A stretch of DNA of 64,000 nucleotides, taken from positions 62,001 to 126,000 of the forward strand of contig NZ_LLZC01000018.1 in assembly GCF_001461825.1 (NCBI RefSeq), read 5' to 3'. Origin of the DNA: Bacillus velezensis (GTDB taxonomy: Bacteria; Bacillota; Bacilli; Bacillales; Bacillaceae). Within the stretch, counting starts at the first letter, position 1. Each line of letters starts with the position of its first letter. The notes beneath the pieces were generated by a model. The model worked only from the letters and a program-made list of their open reading frames with translations. It had not been told where the DNA came from and searched no databases. Below, in pieces: positions 21,669-31,092 of the stretch. Made by a program: the position numbers and the translations under genes.

Positions 21669-22124
21669 TTAGTAACGCTTCCGTTCTAAAAATGATCTGA
21701 CTTCCTGAACGGACAAGCCGAGTTCTTTGGCTTCCTGCATCAGCGCTTTCCATTCCTCAATGTTGGATTCAGTCAGTTTTCTGTTGCGGTAGGGTGCGGG
21801 CTCCGGGCGTTTTTCAGTCAGTTTGTTCGTAAAGGTGAACAGTTCTTCTTTCGGCATGCCTGACTGCACGGCCTGCACAAGGTGGATGCGCCACTCATCT
21901 TCCGTGTCTCCCATGTGATGCAGCATCGTTTCGGCATCAAAAAGCTCCGTCAGATCCACCTGCAGGGTGGCGGATACTTTTTTCAGAAATTGGATGGACG
22001 GATTTGAGTGAACCCCCCGTTCTATCTTGCTTAAATAAGATTTAGAGACACCTGCTTCAACTGCTAGCTGATTAATAGAGTAGCCTTTTCTTCTGCGGTA
22101 TAAACGAATTATTCTTCCAATCAT
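21669..22124 (-). CDS. slrR: biofilm regulator SlrR
   Basis: 151 residues, homologue of SinR. An XRE helix-turn-helix (residues about 5-35; YSINQLAVEAGVSKSYLSKI) is followed by a C-terminal SinI/SinR-type dimerisation part ending SVQEVRSFLE. In B. subtilis SlrR binds SinR, forming a switch that releases eps and represses motility and autolysin genes. The start MIGRIIRLY matches B. subtilis SlrR; the open frame begins 14 codons upstream with no ribosome site. Divergent from epsA, sharing the SinR-box region. Confidence 0.93.
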   Translation of the reverse strand: MIGRIIRLYRRRKGYSINQLAVEAGVSKSYLSKIERGVHSNPSIQFLKKVSATLQVDLTELFDAETMLHHMGDTEDEWRIHLVQAVQSGMPKEELFTFTNKLTEKRPEPAPYRNRKLTESNIEEWKALMQEAKELGLSVQEVRSFLERKRY

Positions 22125-22181
22125 TGTGCTGAATTCTCCCCTGTATACTGGCATTTTTTTGTTCATTATAAGAAATTTTTC

Positions 22182-22308
22182 GTTCTTTATAAAATTTAAA
22201 ATTATAAGGTAAGTGCAGTAAATAAGAGGAAAATCATGATAATGTTCTCTAAAAAGAACTAAATGGCTTAATTTGAAATTTTCAAATTTCGACCTTTTCT
22301 TTTATAAT
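22182..22308 (+). promoter_or_regulatory. epsA promoter with SinR boxes
   Basis: SinR heptamers (GTTCTYT) lie at 22182-22188 (GTTCTTT), 22244-22250 (GTTCTCT) and inverted at 22253-22259 (AAAGAAC); the last two form a tight inverted pair. TTTCAA (22280-22285), a 17-base spacer and TATAAT (22303-22308) give the likely SigA promoter. A perfect 16-base palindrome, GAAATTT-TC-AAATTTC, at 22275-22290 overlaps the -35 box. Confidence 0.82.
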
Positions 22309-22368
22309 CCAATCATTAACAGAAGGGGGCGTTTAAGCCTGATGCAATAAGGATGAGGCTGTAATTAC

Positions 22369-23076
22369 ATGAATGAGAATATGAGTTTTAAAGAATTATT
22401 TGACATTATTAAACACAGACTTTTACTGATTTTTATCATGACAGCAGTTGTAACGCTGGTGACGGGATACATCCAATTCCGGGTGATTTCGCCCGTTTAT
22501 CAGTCATCGACCCAAGTGCTCATTCATGAAACAAGCGGTGAAAAAAATTCGAATCTCAGCGACGTTCAGCTGAATCTTCATTACAACAATACGTTTCAAA
22601 CGATAATGAAAAGCCCGGTAGTGCTTGAGAAAGTGAAACAGACGCTGCATCTTTCTGAGACGGCATCCGCTTTAAAAGCAAAGATCACGACAAGCAGCGA
22701 AACCGATTCAGAGATCATTACCGTAGCGGTGCAGGACGAGAACCCGAAACAGGCCGCCGCTATAGCGAACACGCTGATGAAGACATTTAAAAAAGAAGTC
22801 CGTGACAGGATGAATATAAAAGGCGTCATTGTTTTGTCTGAGGCAAAAGCATCGGAAAGCCCGATGGTCAAGCCTTCGCGCATCCGGAATATCGTGATGG
22901 CGTTCGGTGCGGCTCTCATGGCGGGTGTGACGCTTGCGTTTTTTCTCCATTTTCTTGATGAAACCGTTAAAAGCGAGCGGCAGCTCAGCGAAAAAACAGA
23001 CTTGCCTGTTTTAGGGGTTGTGTATGACATCAAAAATCAGCAGACACGGTCTGATGAAAAACATTTCGGGGAGTGA
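22369..23076 (+). CDS. epsA: EpsA, exopolysaccharide chain-length/kinase-modulator protein
   Basis: 235 residues, Wzz-type polysaccharide co-polymerase: membrane segments near residues 18-38 and 177-198 enclose an extracytoplasmic domain, and a short cytoplasmic tail follows. In B. subtilis EpsA activates the tyrosine kinase EpsB and steers chain length of the biofilm matrix polysaccharide. First gene of the epsA-O operon, start behind AAGGATGAGG. Its stop overlaps the frame of epsB. Confidence 0.95.
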   Translation: MNENMSFKELFDIIKHRLLLIFIMTAVVTLVTGYIQFRVISPVYQSSTQVLIHETSGEKNSNLSDVQLNLHYNNTFQTIMKSPVVLEKVKQTLHLSETASALKAKITTSSETDSEIITVAVQDENPKQAAAIANTLMKTFKKEVRDRMNIKGVIVLSEAKASESPMVKPSRIRNIVMAFGAALMAGVTLAFFLHFLDETVKSERQLSEKTDLPVLGVVYDIKNQQTRSDEKHFGE

Positions 23077-23081
23077 GGCGT

Positions 23082-23762
23082 TTGGGATTCAGAAAAAAGA
23101 AATCAAGAAGGGGACTGGCTCAAATATCCGTTTTACATCACAAATCATTGGTGGCTGAACAATACCGCACCATTCGGACAAATATTGAGTTCTCCTCTGT
23201 TCAGACCCATTTGCGCTCTATTCTCGTCACTTCTTCCGTTCCGGGAGAAGGAAAATCATTCAGCGCCGCCAACCTTGCCGCGGTATTTGCGCAGCAGGAA
23301 AAAAAGGTGCTGCTCGTCGATGCGGATTTACGAAAACCGACGATACACGAGACCTATCAGCTTGAAAATGTACAAGGCCTGACGAATGTGTTAGTCGGAA
23401 ACGCTTCCCTCGGCGAAACGGTGCAAAAAACGCTGATTGATAACCTCTATGTCTTAACGAGCGGGCCGACGCCGCCGAATCCGGCTGAGCTTTTATCTTC
23501 AAAGGCGATGGGAGAGCTGATTCAGGAGATGTACAGCCGGTACAGTCTGGTTATTTTCGATTCACCTCCGCTTTTGGCGGTGGCGGACGGACAGATTTTA
23601 GCGAACCAGACAGATGGAAGCGTTCTCGTCGTCTTGAGCGGAAAAACGAAAATGGATACCGTCCAAAAGGCGAGAGACGCGCTCCAGCAGTCAAAGGCAA
23701 AGCTTTTGGGGGCGCTGCTGAATAAAAAGAAAATCAAAAAAACGGAGCACTACTCGTATTGA
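23082..23762 (+). CDS. epsB: EpsB, bacterial tyrosine kinase
   Basis: 226 residues. Walker A (SSVPGEGKS, residues about 51-59), Walker A' ([11 protein letters not shown]) and Walker B (LVIFDSPP) identify a BY-kinase; the C-terminal tyrosine pair EHYSY is the autophosphorylation cluster. EpsA is its membrane activator. The TTG at 23082 lies eight bases behind GGGGAG; a GTG three codons earlier overlaps the epsA stop but is too close to that ribosome site. Followed by the EAR RNA rather than directly by epsC. Confidence 0.93.
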   Translation: MGFRKKKSRRGLAQISVLHHKSLVAEQYRTIRTNIEFSSVQTHLRSILVTSSVPGEGKSFSAANLAAVFAQQEKKVLLVDADLRKPTIHETYQLENVQGLTNVLVGNASLGETVQKTLIDNLYVLTSGPTPPNPAELLSSKAMGELIQEMYSRYSLVIFDSPPLLAVADGQILANQTDGSVLVVLSGKTKMDTVQKARDALQQSKAKLLGALLNKKKIKKTEHYSY

Positions 23763-23764
23763 GC

Positions 23765-23890
23765 GGTGCAGGTGATGTCTCCTTACCTTTATCAACGGAG
23801 GCACTCGGCTCTGCTGTGGGCGGCGTTTTTCGCTGCCTTAGATGCTGGTCGTCGGTGGCGGGGTGTGAGGACGGGTTAAATGCCCAATTT
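23765..23890 (+). ncRNA. EAR element (eps-associated RNA)
   Basis: The 222-base space between epsB and epsC is the position of EAR in Bacillus, a structured cis RNA that promotes processive antitermination so that polymerase reaches the distal eps genes. The first 125 bases are GC-rich and hold several short helices (for example GGAGGC...GCTG segments). Boundaries are approximate; a covariance-model search would fix them. Confidence 0.75.
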
Positions 23891-23909
23891 ATCTTAAGAT
23901 GATGCATTG

Positions 23910-23968
23910 TTATCGGCTTAGCTGTTATGTCTGTTTTTTTACGAAAACCGTATCAGCTAAACCGATAA
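23910..23968. repeat. long imperfect inverted repeat before epsC
   Basis: TTATCGGCTTAGCTG (23910-23924) and CAGCTAAACCGATAA (23954-23968) pair with one mismatch around a T-rich loop. Lying just behind EAR and before the epsC ribosome site, it may be a terminator overridden by EAR or a processing site. Confidence 0.6.
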
Positions 23969-23984
23969 ATGAGGAGGGGAAAGA

Positions 23985-25802
23985 TTGACTTACCGGAGAA
24001 GACTTTCAATGATTTTTGCATTGGATACGTATCTCGTTTTACTTTCCGTTGTTATAGGATATCAATTTTTTGAGGATTCTTATCACTTTTATGACTCCGG
24101 AGCGTTGCTGCTGACTGCCGTGAGCATGCTGATCAGCCATCATGTATGCGCTTTTATGTTTCACCAGTATAAGCAGGTATGGACGTACACGGGAATAGGC
24201 GAGCTGCTTGATCTGCTGAAGGGGATCACGCTGTCCGCAGCTGTGACAGCCGCCGTCCAATACGGGGTGTTCCACACGATTTTGTTCCGGCTGTTGGCCG
24301 TCAGCTGGATGGTTCAGCTATTGTTCATCGGAGGAAGCCGGATGATTTCACGGGTGCTGAAAGAAACGATCGGCAGGAAGCAAAATGACTCTTCCAGGGC
24401 GCTGATCATCGGTGCAGGTGCGGGGGGGACGCTGCTCGTCCGTCAGCTTACCCAGAAAAACGATCTCGGAATCATGCCTGTGGCTTTTATTGATGATGAT
24501 CAGACGAAGCATAAGCTCGAAATCATGGGCCTGCCCGTCATCGGCGGAAAAGAAAGCATTATGCCTGCGGTGCAGAGGCTGAGAATTCACCATATTATCA
24601 TTGCCATTCCGTCTCTTTGCACCCATGAGCTTCAGACGTTATACAAAGAATGTGTGCAGACGGGCGCCCATATTAAAATCATGCCGCAATTTGATGAGAT
24701 CCTGCTCGGAACGCAGGCTGCCGGACACATCAGGGATGTAAAAGCCGAAGATCTGCTCGGCAGAAAGCCGGTCACCCTTGATACGAGCAAAATTTCTGAC
24801 AGCATCAAGGGAAAAACGATTCTGGTCACGGGCGCCGGCGGCTCAATCGGTTCTGAGATCTGCCGCCAGATCAGCGCGTTTCTTCCGCGGGAAATCGTCC
24901 TTCTCGGCCACGGGGAGAACAGCATTCATTCCGTACATACCGAGCTGTCCGCACGCTTCGGCAAAGAGGTGCTCTTTCACGCGGAGATCGCCGATATTCA
25001 GGACAGAGATAAAATCTTTACTTTGATGAAAAAATACGAGCCGCACGTCGTCTATCATGCGGCTGCCCATAAACATGTGCCGTTAATGGAACATAATCCG
25101 GAAGAAGCCGTTAAAAACAACATCATCGGCACGAAAAATGTCGCCGAAGCCGCCGACATGTGCGGAACGGAAACATTCGTGCTGATTTCTTCTGACAAAG
25201 CGGTCAATCCGGCCAATGTCATGGGCGCGACGAAACGGTTTGCGGAAATGGTCATCATGAACCTCGGAAAGATCAGCCGCACCAAATTCGCCGCCGTCCG
25301 TTTCGGAAATGTGCTCGGAAGCCGCGGCAGCGTCATTCCGATTTTCAAAAAGCAGATTGAAAAAGGCGGACCCGTCACCGTCACGCATCCGGCGATGACA
25401 AGATATTTTATGACGATCCCCGAAGCGTCAAGACTCGTCATTCAGGCGGGGGCGCTTGCAAAAGGGCGGCAGATTTTCGTTCTGGATATGGGAGAACCCG
25501 TCAAAATTGTCGATCTGGCAAAAAACCTGATTCATTTATCAGGCTATACGACAGAACAGATTCCCATCGAATTCTCCGGCATCCGTCCGGGAGAAAAGAT
25601 GTATGAAGAATTGCTGAATCATAATGAAGTACATACGGAGCAGATTTTTCCGAAAATCCATATCGGGAAAGCGGTGGACGGGAATTGGGCCGTGCTCATC
25701 CGTTTTATGGAGGAATTCAGCCGTCTGCCTGAAGAAGAGCTGAGAAAAAGGCTGTTTGAGGCGATCGAATCAGTACATGAAGAAGCGGCCGCAGGCGTGT
25801 GA
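23985..25802 (+). CDS. epsC: EpsC, UDP-sugar 4,6-dehydratase
   Basis: 605 residues from a TTG start behind GAGGAGGGGA. Four N-terminal membrane segments, a first nucleotide-binding fold (ALIIGAGAGGTLL, about residue 135) and the SDR dehydratase domain with VTGAGGSIGSE near residue 283, AAAHKHVPLMEHNP and NNIIGTKNVA. Makes UDP-2-acetamido-2,6-dideoxy-xylo-hexos-4-ulose from UDP-GlcNAc, the first step toward N,N'-diacetylbacillosamine completed by EpsN and EpsM. Matches B. subtilis EpsC (598 residues). Confidence 0.95.
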   Translation: MTYRRRLSMIFALDTYLVLLSVVIGYQFFEDSYHFYDSGALLLTAVSMLISHHVCAFMFHQYKQVWTYTGIGELLDLLKGITLSAAVTAAVQYGVFHTILFRLLAVSWMVQLLFIGGSRMISRVLKETIGRKQNDSSRALIIGAGAGGTLLVRQLTQKNDLGIMPVAFIDDDQTKHKLEIMGLPVIGGKESIMPAVQRLRIHHIIIAIPSLCTHELQTLYKECVQTGAHIKIMPQFDEILLGTQAAGHIRDVKAEDLLGRKPVTLDTSKISDSIKGKTILVTGAGGSIGSEICRQISAFLPREIVLLGHGENSIHSVHTELSARFGKEVLFHAEIADIQDRDKIFTLMKKYEPHVVYHAAAHKHVPLMEHNPEEAVKNNIIGTKNVAEAADMCGTETFVLISSDKAVNPANVMGATKRFAEMVIMNLGKISRTKFAAVRFGNVLGSRGSVIPIFKKQIEKGGPVTVTHPAMTRYFMTIPEASRLVIQAGALAKGRQIFVLDMGEPVKIVDLAKNLIHLSGYTTEQIPIEFSGIRPGEKMYEELLNHNEVHTEQIFPKIHIGKAVDGNWAVLIRFMEEFSRLPEEELRKRLFEAIESVHEEAAAGV

Positions 25803-25817
25803 TGGGAGGACAGAAAG

Positions 25818-26957
25818 ATGACGAAAAAAGTATTATTCTGCGCCACAGTCGATTATCATTTTAAAGCCTTTCATCTTCCGTATTTTCAATGGTTTCAGGA
25901 TATGGGCTGGGAGGTGCACGTCGCGGCAGGCGGCAACATGAATCTTCCATTCGTTGATGAAAAGTTTTCCATTCCGATCCGGCGCTCGCCGTTTCATCCC
26001 GAAAATCTTTCTGTTTACAGGCGTCTGAAACGGCTCATTCAGGACAACGGCTACGACATGATTCACTGCCATACGCCGGTCGGCGGCGTGCTTGCACGCC
26101 TTGCGGCGAGACAAGCGCGCCAAAAAGGGACAAAGGTGCTGTACACCGCGCACGGCTTTCACTTCTGCGACGGAGCGCCTCTGAAAAACTGGCTTCTTTA
26201 TTACCCGATCGAAAAATTTCTTTCTTCTTATACGGATTGTCTGATTACGATTAATGAAGAGGATTACGAACGGGCCAAGCAAATGAAAAAAACAGATTGC
26301 AGCGCGAAAAAAATACACGGCATCGGGGTGAATACAGACAGGTTTCACCCTGTGAGCCGGGAAGAGAGTGAACGTCTGAGAGAAAAACACGGCTTCGGCG
26401 CCGGGGAATTTATTCTCGTATACCCCGCTGAATTAAACGGCAATAAAAACCAGGGACTTCTCATTGAGACTGCGGCATTGCTGAGGAACCGCATCCCGGA
26501 GCTGAAACTCGTATTTGCCGGAGAAGGCGCGATGGAAGAGCCGTACAGAAAAAAGGCTGAATCACTCGGTGTATCCGACATGGTGCGGTTTTACGGTTTT
26601 TGCCGCGATATTCATGAACTGATTCAGCTTGCTGATCTGTCTGTCGCCTCAAGCATCCGCGAAGGACTCGGCATGAATCTGCTTGAGGGAATGGCTGCCG
26701 AAAAGCCCGCCGTTGCCGCGGACAACAGGGGGCACCGCGAGATCATCGAAGACGGTGTGAATGGTTTTCTCGTGCCGGCCGGGGACAGCGCGGCGTTTGC
26801 CGATCGGATTGAAAAGCTGTACCGCTCCCCGGGGCTGCGAAAAGCAATGGGACAAGAAGGGCGCAGGACGGCGGAATGTTTTTCAGAAACACGTACGGTA
26901 AAGGAAATGGCGCACATTTACGCCGGTTATATGGATAAAAAGGAGAAAAGCGTATGA
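25818..26957 (+). CDS. epsD: EpsD, glycosyltransferase (GT4)
   Basis: 379-residue GT-B fold glycosyltransferase. The N-terminal acceptor domain holds CHTPVGGVLARLAARQA and YTAHGFHFCDGAP; the C-terminal donor domain shows LVYPAELNGNKNQGLLI, FAGEG and the GT4 signature REGLGMNLLEGMAAEKP. Start behind GGGAGGACAG. Overlaps epsE by four bases. Adds a sugar to the lipid-linked exopolysaccharide unit at the inner membrane face; donor and acceptor not known. Confidence 0.93.
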   Translation: MTKKVLFCATVDYHFKAFHLPYFQWFQDMGWEVHVAAGGNMNLPFVDEKFSIPIRRSPFHPENLSVYRRLKRLIQDNGYDMIHCHTPVGGVLARLAARQARQKGTKVLYTAHGFHFCDGAPLKNWLLYYPIEKFLSSYTDCLITINEEDYERAKQMKKTDCSAKKIHGIGVNTDRFHPVSREESERLREKHGFGAGEFILVYPAELNGNKNQGLLIETAALLRNRIPELKLVFAGEGAMEEPYRKKAESLGVSDMVRFYGFCRDIHELIQLADLSVASSIREGLGMNLLEGMAAEKPAVAADNRGHREIIEDGVNGFLVPAGDSAAFADRIEKLYRSPGLRKAMGQEGRRTAECFSETRTVKEMAHIYAGYMDKKEKSV

Positions 26958-27796
26958 ATGCAGGAGCACAACCGAAAATTTCCGTCATCATGGGAATTTA
27001 TAATTGCGAAGAGACTTTAGCGGAGAGTATTGAATCCATCCTGAGCCAATCTTATAAGAATTGGGAACTGATTATGTGTGATGACGCGTCAACTGACGGA
27101 ACGTATCAGATTGCGCGCCGTTACGCGGATCATTACGGCGACCGGATTACGCTGATTCAAAATAAGACAAATCAACGGCTTGCCGCTTCGCTTAACCGCT
27201 GTCTGACATACGCAACGGGGGATTATATCGCCAGGCAGGACGGTGATGACATCTCCAACCCGAGGAGACTGGAAAAACAGGCCGCTTTCTTAAACAAGCA
27301 CGCCCACTATCAAGTCGTAGGCACGGGCATGCTCGTATTTGACGAATTCGGTGTAAGGGGCGCCCGGCTTTTGCCGCCCGTGCCGAAACCGGGAATTATG
27401 GCGAAAGGCACACCGTTCTGCCACGGCACCATTATGATGCGAGCTGAAGCGTACAAAGCGCTTGGCGGCTACCGGTCAGTCAGGCGGACGCGGCGGATGG
27501 AGGATATTGATTTGTGGCTGCGCTTTTTTGAAGCGGGTTTCCGGGGATACAATCTCCAAGAAACGCTGTATAAAGTAAGAGAGGACAGTGATGCGTTTAA
27601 AAGGAGATCGTTTACGTATTCCATTGATAATGCGGTGCTCGTTTTTCAGGCGTGCAGACGGCTGAAGCTGCCGCTTTCCCATTACGCGTATATCGCAAAA
27701 CCGCTCATCCGCGCCATTACGCCGCCCGCGGTCATGAACCGTTATCATAAAAACAGGGACATCCGCCAAAAAGAAGGGCTTGCCGAACATGACTGA
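26954..27796 (+). CDS. epsE: EpsE, bifunctional glycosyltransferase and flagellar clutch
   Basis: 280-residue GT2 family protein: SVIMGIYNCEETLAESIESI at the N-terminus, CDDASTDGT near residue 42 and the metal-binding QDGDD at residues 95-99 (the Asp needed for sugar transfer). In B. subtilis EpsE also binds the flagellar rotor protein FliG and disengages the motor, so that matrix synthesis and loss of motility coincide. Overlaps epsD (ATGA) and epsF. Confidence 0.94.
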   Translation: MNAGAQPKISVIMGIYNCEETLAESIESILSQSYKNWELIMCDDASTDGTYQIARRYADHYGDRITLIQNKTNQRLAASLNRCLTYATGDYIARQDGDDISNPRRLEKQAAFLNKHAHYQVVGTGMLVFDEFGVRGARLLPPVPKPGIMAKGTPFCHGTIMMRAEAYKALGGYRSVRRTRRMEDIDLWLRFFEAGFRGYNLQETLYKVREDSDAFKRRSFTYSIDNAVLVFQACRRLKLPLSHYAYIAKPLIRAITPPAVMNRYHKNRDIRQKEGLAEHD

Positions 27797-28925
27797 CAAA
27801 CCGATGCGGGTGCTGCACGTCTTCAGCGGGATGAACAGGGGCGGCGCAGAAACGATGATGATGAATTTGTACCGGAAGATGGACAGAACGAAGGTGCAGT
27901 TTGATTTTTTAACCCATAGGAACGATCCGTGCGCTTATGATGAGGAAATTCTCGCTCTCGGCGGACGGCTTTTTTATGTGCCGAGCATCGGCAGCACAAA
28001 CCCGATTACATTTGTAAAACAGGTCAAGCGGGTGATTCAGGAAAAAGGCCCGTTTGCCGCCGTGCACGCCCATACCGATTTTCAGTCGGGATTCATCGCG
28101 CTTGCCGCTCGTTTAGCCGGCGTCCCGGTGCGGATCTGCCATTCGCACAGTACGTCGTGGCGGGGGCGGGCGTCGCGGCTTGCCGGGATGCAGCTGTTTG
28201 TTTTCAGACGGCTGATTACGGCAAACGCCACGGCACTGTGCGCCTGCGGAAAAGACGCGGGCCGTTTCTTATTCGGGAAAGAAAAAGACGTGCATCTTTT
28301 GCCGAACGGCATTGATCTCGACTTATTTGCCGGCGGGTGCGCGGACACAGAAACTGAAAAAAGGAAGCGGGGCATTGCAGGCGGCCGTTTGGTGATCGGC
28401 CATATCGGCCGCTTTACAGAAGAAAAAAACCACGAATTTCTGCTCCGGCTGGCCGCTGATATGAAAGAGCGGGGCATCGGTTTACAGCTGATTCTCGCCG
28501 GAGACGGTCCGCTTCGCACCGACATGGAAAATCTGGCGGCGAAGCTGGGGCTTGATGATGATGTGCGTTTTATCGGCATAGAAGACCGCGTTCATGCCCT
28601 GCTGAAAACGCTGGATGTATTTGTCATGCCGTCTCTTTATGAAGGGCTGCCTGTCACGCTCGTTGAAGCGCAGGCCTCCGGGGTGCCGTGCGTGATATCA
28701 GACGGCATAACGGAAGAAGCCGATGCCGGGCTCGGGCTGGTCAAAAGGCTCAGCCTTAAAGAACCGCCCCGACAATGGGCAACAGCGGTTTTACGGGCAG
28801 CAGAGGCGGCAAAGCCTGACGGGGCGCGCATTAAAGAAAACCTCAGACGGCAGGGATATGACGCGGGAGAAAATGCGGGGGCTGTTATGAAGCTTTACAA
28901 TATGAATTGGAAAAAGGAACAGTAA
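27789..28925 (+). CDS. epsF: EpsF, glycosyltransferase (GT4)
   Basis: 378-residue GT-B glycosyltransferase. FSGMNRGGAETMMMNLYRKM is the N-terminal glycine-rich loop, HSHSTSW and LLPNGIDLDLF lead into the donor domain, and PSLYEGLPVTLVEAQASG is the GT4 EX7E region. The ATG overlaps the end of epsE by eight bases; a second ATG five codons on is possible. The sugar is unknown; it acts in matrix-unit assembly with EpsD, EpsE, EpsH and EpsJ. Confidence 0.93.
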   Translation: MTDKPMRVLHVFSGMNRGGAETMMMNLYRKMDRTKVQFDFLTHRNDPCAYDEEILALGGRLFYVPSIGSTNPITFVKQVKRVIQEKGPFAAVHAHTDFQSGFIALAARLAGVPVRICHSHSTSWRGRASRLAGMQLFVFRRLITANATALCACGKDAGRFLFGKEKDVHLLPNGIDLDLFAGGCADTETEKRKRGIAGGRLVIGHIGRFTEEKNHEFLLRLAADMKERGIGLQLILAGDGPLRTDMENLAAKLGLDDDVRFIGIEDRVHALLKTLDVFVMPSLYEGLPVTLVEAQASGVPCVISDGITEEADAGLGLVKRLSLKEPPRQWATAVLRAAEAAKPDGARIKENLRRQGYDAGENAGAVMKLYNMNWKKEQ

Positions 28926-28928
28926 CGA

Positions 28929-30032
28929 ATGATTGTATACGTAGTCAATATGGGAATTGTGTATATTTGGTCATGGTTCGCGAAAATGTGCGGCGGGCGT
29001 GATCAATCGCTTTCGACCGGATACCGGCCGAATCAGCTCGTCATGATCGTTCCGCTGCTATCGCTCGTATTGGTCTCCGGTTTGCGCTACAGAGTCGGGA
29101 CGGATTTTCAGACGTACGCGCTGATGTACAAGCTGGCGGGAAATTACGGCAGCATTTGGGAGATCTTCGGGTTCGGAGCGAAAAAAGCAGCCGTTGATCC
29201 GGGGTTTACGGCTCTCATCTGGCTCATGAATTTTATCACGAAAGATCCGCAAATCATGTATTTCACCGTGGCGGTCGTGACGTGCAGCTTTATTTTAAAG
29301 GGGCTCGTTGAGTTCGGCCGTCCGTTTGAGCTGAGTGTGTTTTTGTTTTTGGGCACGTATCACTATTATGCTTCCTTTAACGGGATCAGGCAGTATATGG
29401 TGGCGGCCGTTTTGTTTTGGGCCGTCCGCTACGTGATCAGCGGAAGCTGGAAGCGTTATATGTCAATCGTGCTGCTGTGTTCGCTTTTTCATTCCTCAGC
29501 GCTGATTATGATTCCGGTTTATTTTCTCGTCAGAAAAAGAGCCTGGTCGCCCGCGATTTTCGGACTGTCGGCATTGTTTCTTCTTATGACGTTTCTGTAT
29601 CAGAAGTTCATTTCGCTGTTTGTCGTCGTGCTGGAAAACAGCTCGTACGGCCATTATGAGAAATGGCTGATGACCAATACGAACGGGATGAACGTCGTAA
29701 AAATCGCGGTGCTGCTTCTGCCGCTGTTTTTGGCTTTCTGCTATCGGGAGCGGCTGCGGAAGCTCTGGCCTGACATTGATGTCATCGTGAATTTCTGTCT
29801 GCTCGGCCTGCTCTTCGGTCTTTTGGCGACAAAGGATGTTATTTTTGCCCGGTTTAATATATATTTCGGCCTGTACCAAATGATCTTGATCCCTTATTTT
29901 GTGAGGATTTTTGATGAAAAATCAAATGCGCTGATTTATATCGCCATTATTGTCTGTTATTTTCTTTACAGTTACTTGCTTATGCCGGTCGATTCGTCTG
30001 TGCTTCCGTACAGAACGATTTTTTCCCGGTAA
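28929..30032 (+). CDS. epsG: EpsG, exopolysaccharide polymerase (Wzy-like membrane protein)
   Basis: 367 residues, the B. subtilis length, with about ten membrane segments. The pattern [14 protein letters not shown] near residue 38 and [12 protein letters not shown] near residue 155 belong to the EpsG family of O-antigen-polymerase-like proteins. It is presumed to join repeat units on the outer face of the membrane after flipping by EpsK. Starts three bases after the epsF stop. Confidence 0.93.
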   Translation: MIVYVVNMGIVYIWSWFAKMCGGRDQSLSTGYRPNQLVMIVPLLSLVLVSGLRYRVGTDFQTYALMYKLAGNYGSIWEIFGFGAKKAAVDPGFTALIWLMNFITKDPQIMYFTVAVVTCSFILKGLVEFGRPFELSVFLFLGTYHYYASFNGIRQYMVAAVLFWAVRYVISGSWKRYMSIVLLCSLFHSSALIMIPVYFLVRKRAWSPAIFGLSALFLLMTFLYQKFISLFVVVLENSSYGHYEKWLMTNTNGMNVVKIAVLLLPLFLAFCYRERLRKLWPDIDVIVNFCLLGLLFGLLATKDVIFARFNIYFGLYQMILIPYFVRIFDEKSNALIYIAIIVCYFLYSYLLMPVDSSVLPYRTIFSR

Positions 30033-30050
30033 TGGACACTGGAGGTTTAT

Positions 30051-31088
30051 ATGGAAACACCCGCGGTCAGTTTATTAATTGCTGTGTATAATACGGAAAC
30101 TTATTTAGAAAGATGCTTAGATTCATTGCTCAATCAGTCGCTCGCCAATATCGAAATCGTGGCCGTTAATGACGGGTCAACGGATCAAAGCCCGGCGATT
30201 CTTGAAACCTATCAGAAGCGGGATGAGAGAATCAGGGTCATTCATCAGCAAAACCGGGGGCTCGGCGCGGTCCGCAACAAGGGCATTGAGGCGGCGCGCG
30301 GCGAATTTATCGCTTTTATTGATGCGGACGACTGGGTTGAGCCTGATTATTGCCTCAGCATGTATGAAAAAGCGAAGGCTGATCAGGCTGATCTCGTGAT
30401 TTGCGAGTATGCGGCCGAATTTGCGGATACGGGGAAAACCGCCGTTTCAACGATCGCTTCAGCGTACGCGGGCCGCCCGAAACAACGGTACCTGAAAGAT
30501 TTATTTGAAGGAAGAGTCAGCGGTTTTTCATGGAACAAGCTGTACAAAAGAACGATGATCGAGCATCATCAGCTGCGCTTTCCGCTTCGTGATGAGCTGG
30601 AGCACGTGGAGGATCAGTACTTCAGCCTCAGGGCGCATGTTTTCGCAGGTGCGGTCTCGTACGTGGATCAGCCGCTCTATCATTATCGGATTCACTTGAC
30701 TTCCATTGTGCAAAGCTATCAGAAAAAGCTGTTTGACTCAGGTCTCGTTCTCTATCGGCTGAACGAGGCTTTTTTGCGTGAAAACGGCTGCTTACAGGAA
30801 TACCGGCAGGAGCTGGATTTTTTCATCGTTCAGCACGGAACAGTCTGCCTGCTGAATGAATGGAAGCGGAATAACGGCGGCCGGTTTTCTGAGAAATGGA
30901 AGAATATCAGCCGGATATGCGCTGATCCCGTGTTCCGCCTGAGCCTTTCCAAAACCGGAACGGCGCCGTTTGACGCCAAACGCTCATGCCTTCTGCTTTT
31001 GGCGAAGCTGAAGCTGATTCCGTTCGTGTCGCTGGCATCAGCCGCGTATCAGCGGGCAATCGAGTACAAAATGAAAATCAGAGGGTGA
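30051..31088 (+). CDS. epsH: EpsH, glycosyltransferase (GT2)
   Basis: 345-residue GT-A fold enzyme with SLLIAVYNTETYLERCLDSL at the N-terminus, NDGSTDQS near residue 43 and the DXD-type IDADDW near residue 93, followed by a helical C-terminal region. Start behind CTGGAGG. Comparable to B. subtilis EpsH (344 residues). Adds one sugar of the matrix repeat unit; specificity unknown. EpsJ downstream is a paralogue with the same layout. Confidence 0.93.
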   Translation: METPAVSLLIAVYNTETYLERCLDSLLNQSLANIEIVAVNDGSTDQSPAILETYQKRDERIRVIHQQNRGLGAVRNKGIEAARGEFIAFIDADDWVEPDYCLSMYEKAKADQADLVICEYAAEFADTGKTAVSTIASAYAGRPKQRYLKDLFEGRVSGFSWNKLYKRTMIEHHQLRFPLRDELEHVEDQYFSLRAHVFAGAVSYVDQPLYHYRIHLTSIVQSYQKKLFDSGLVLYRLNEAFLRENGCLQEYRQELDFFIVQHGTVCLLNEWKRNNGGRFSEKWKNISRICADPVFRLSLSKTGTAPFDAKRSCLLLLAKLKLIPFVSLASAAYQRAIEYKMKIRG

Positions 31089-31092
31089 AGAC

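Noticed and set aside
30169..30399. 76-codon ORF in another frame of epsH
   Set aside because: Shadow of the GT2 coding sequence, arising from its codon bias.
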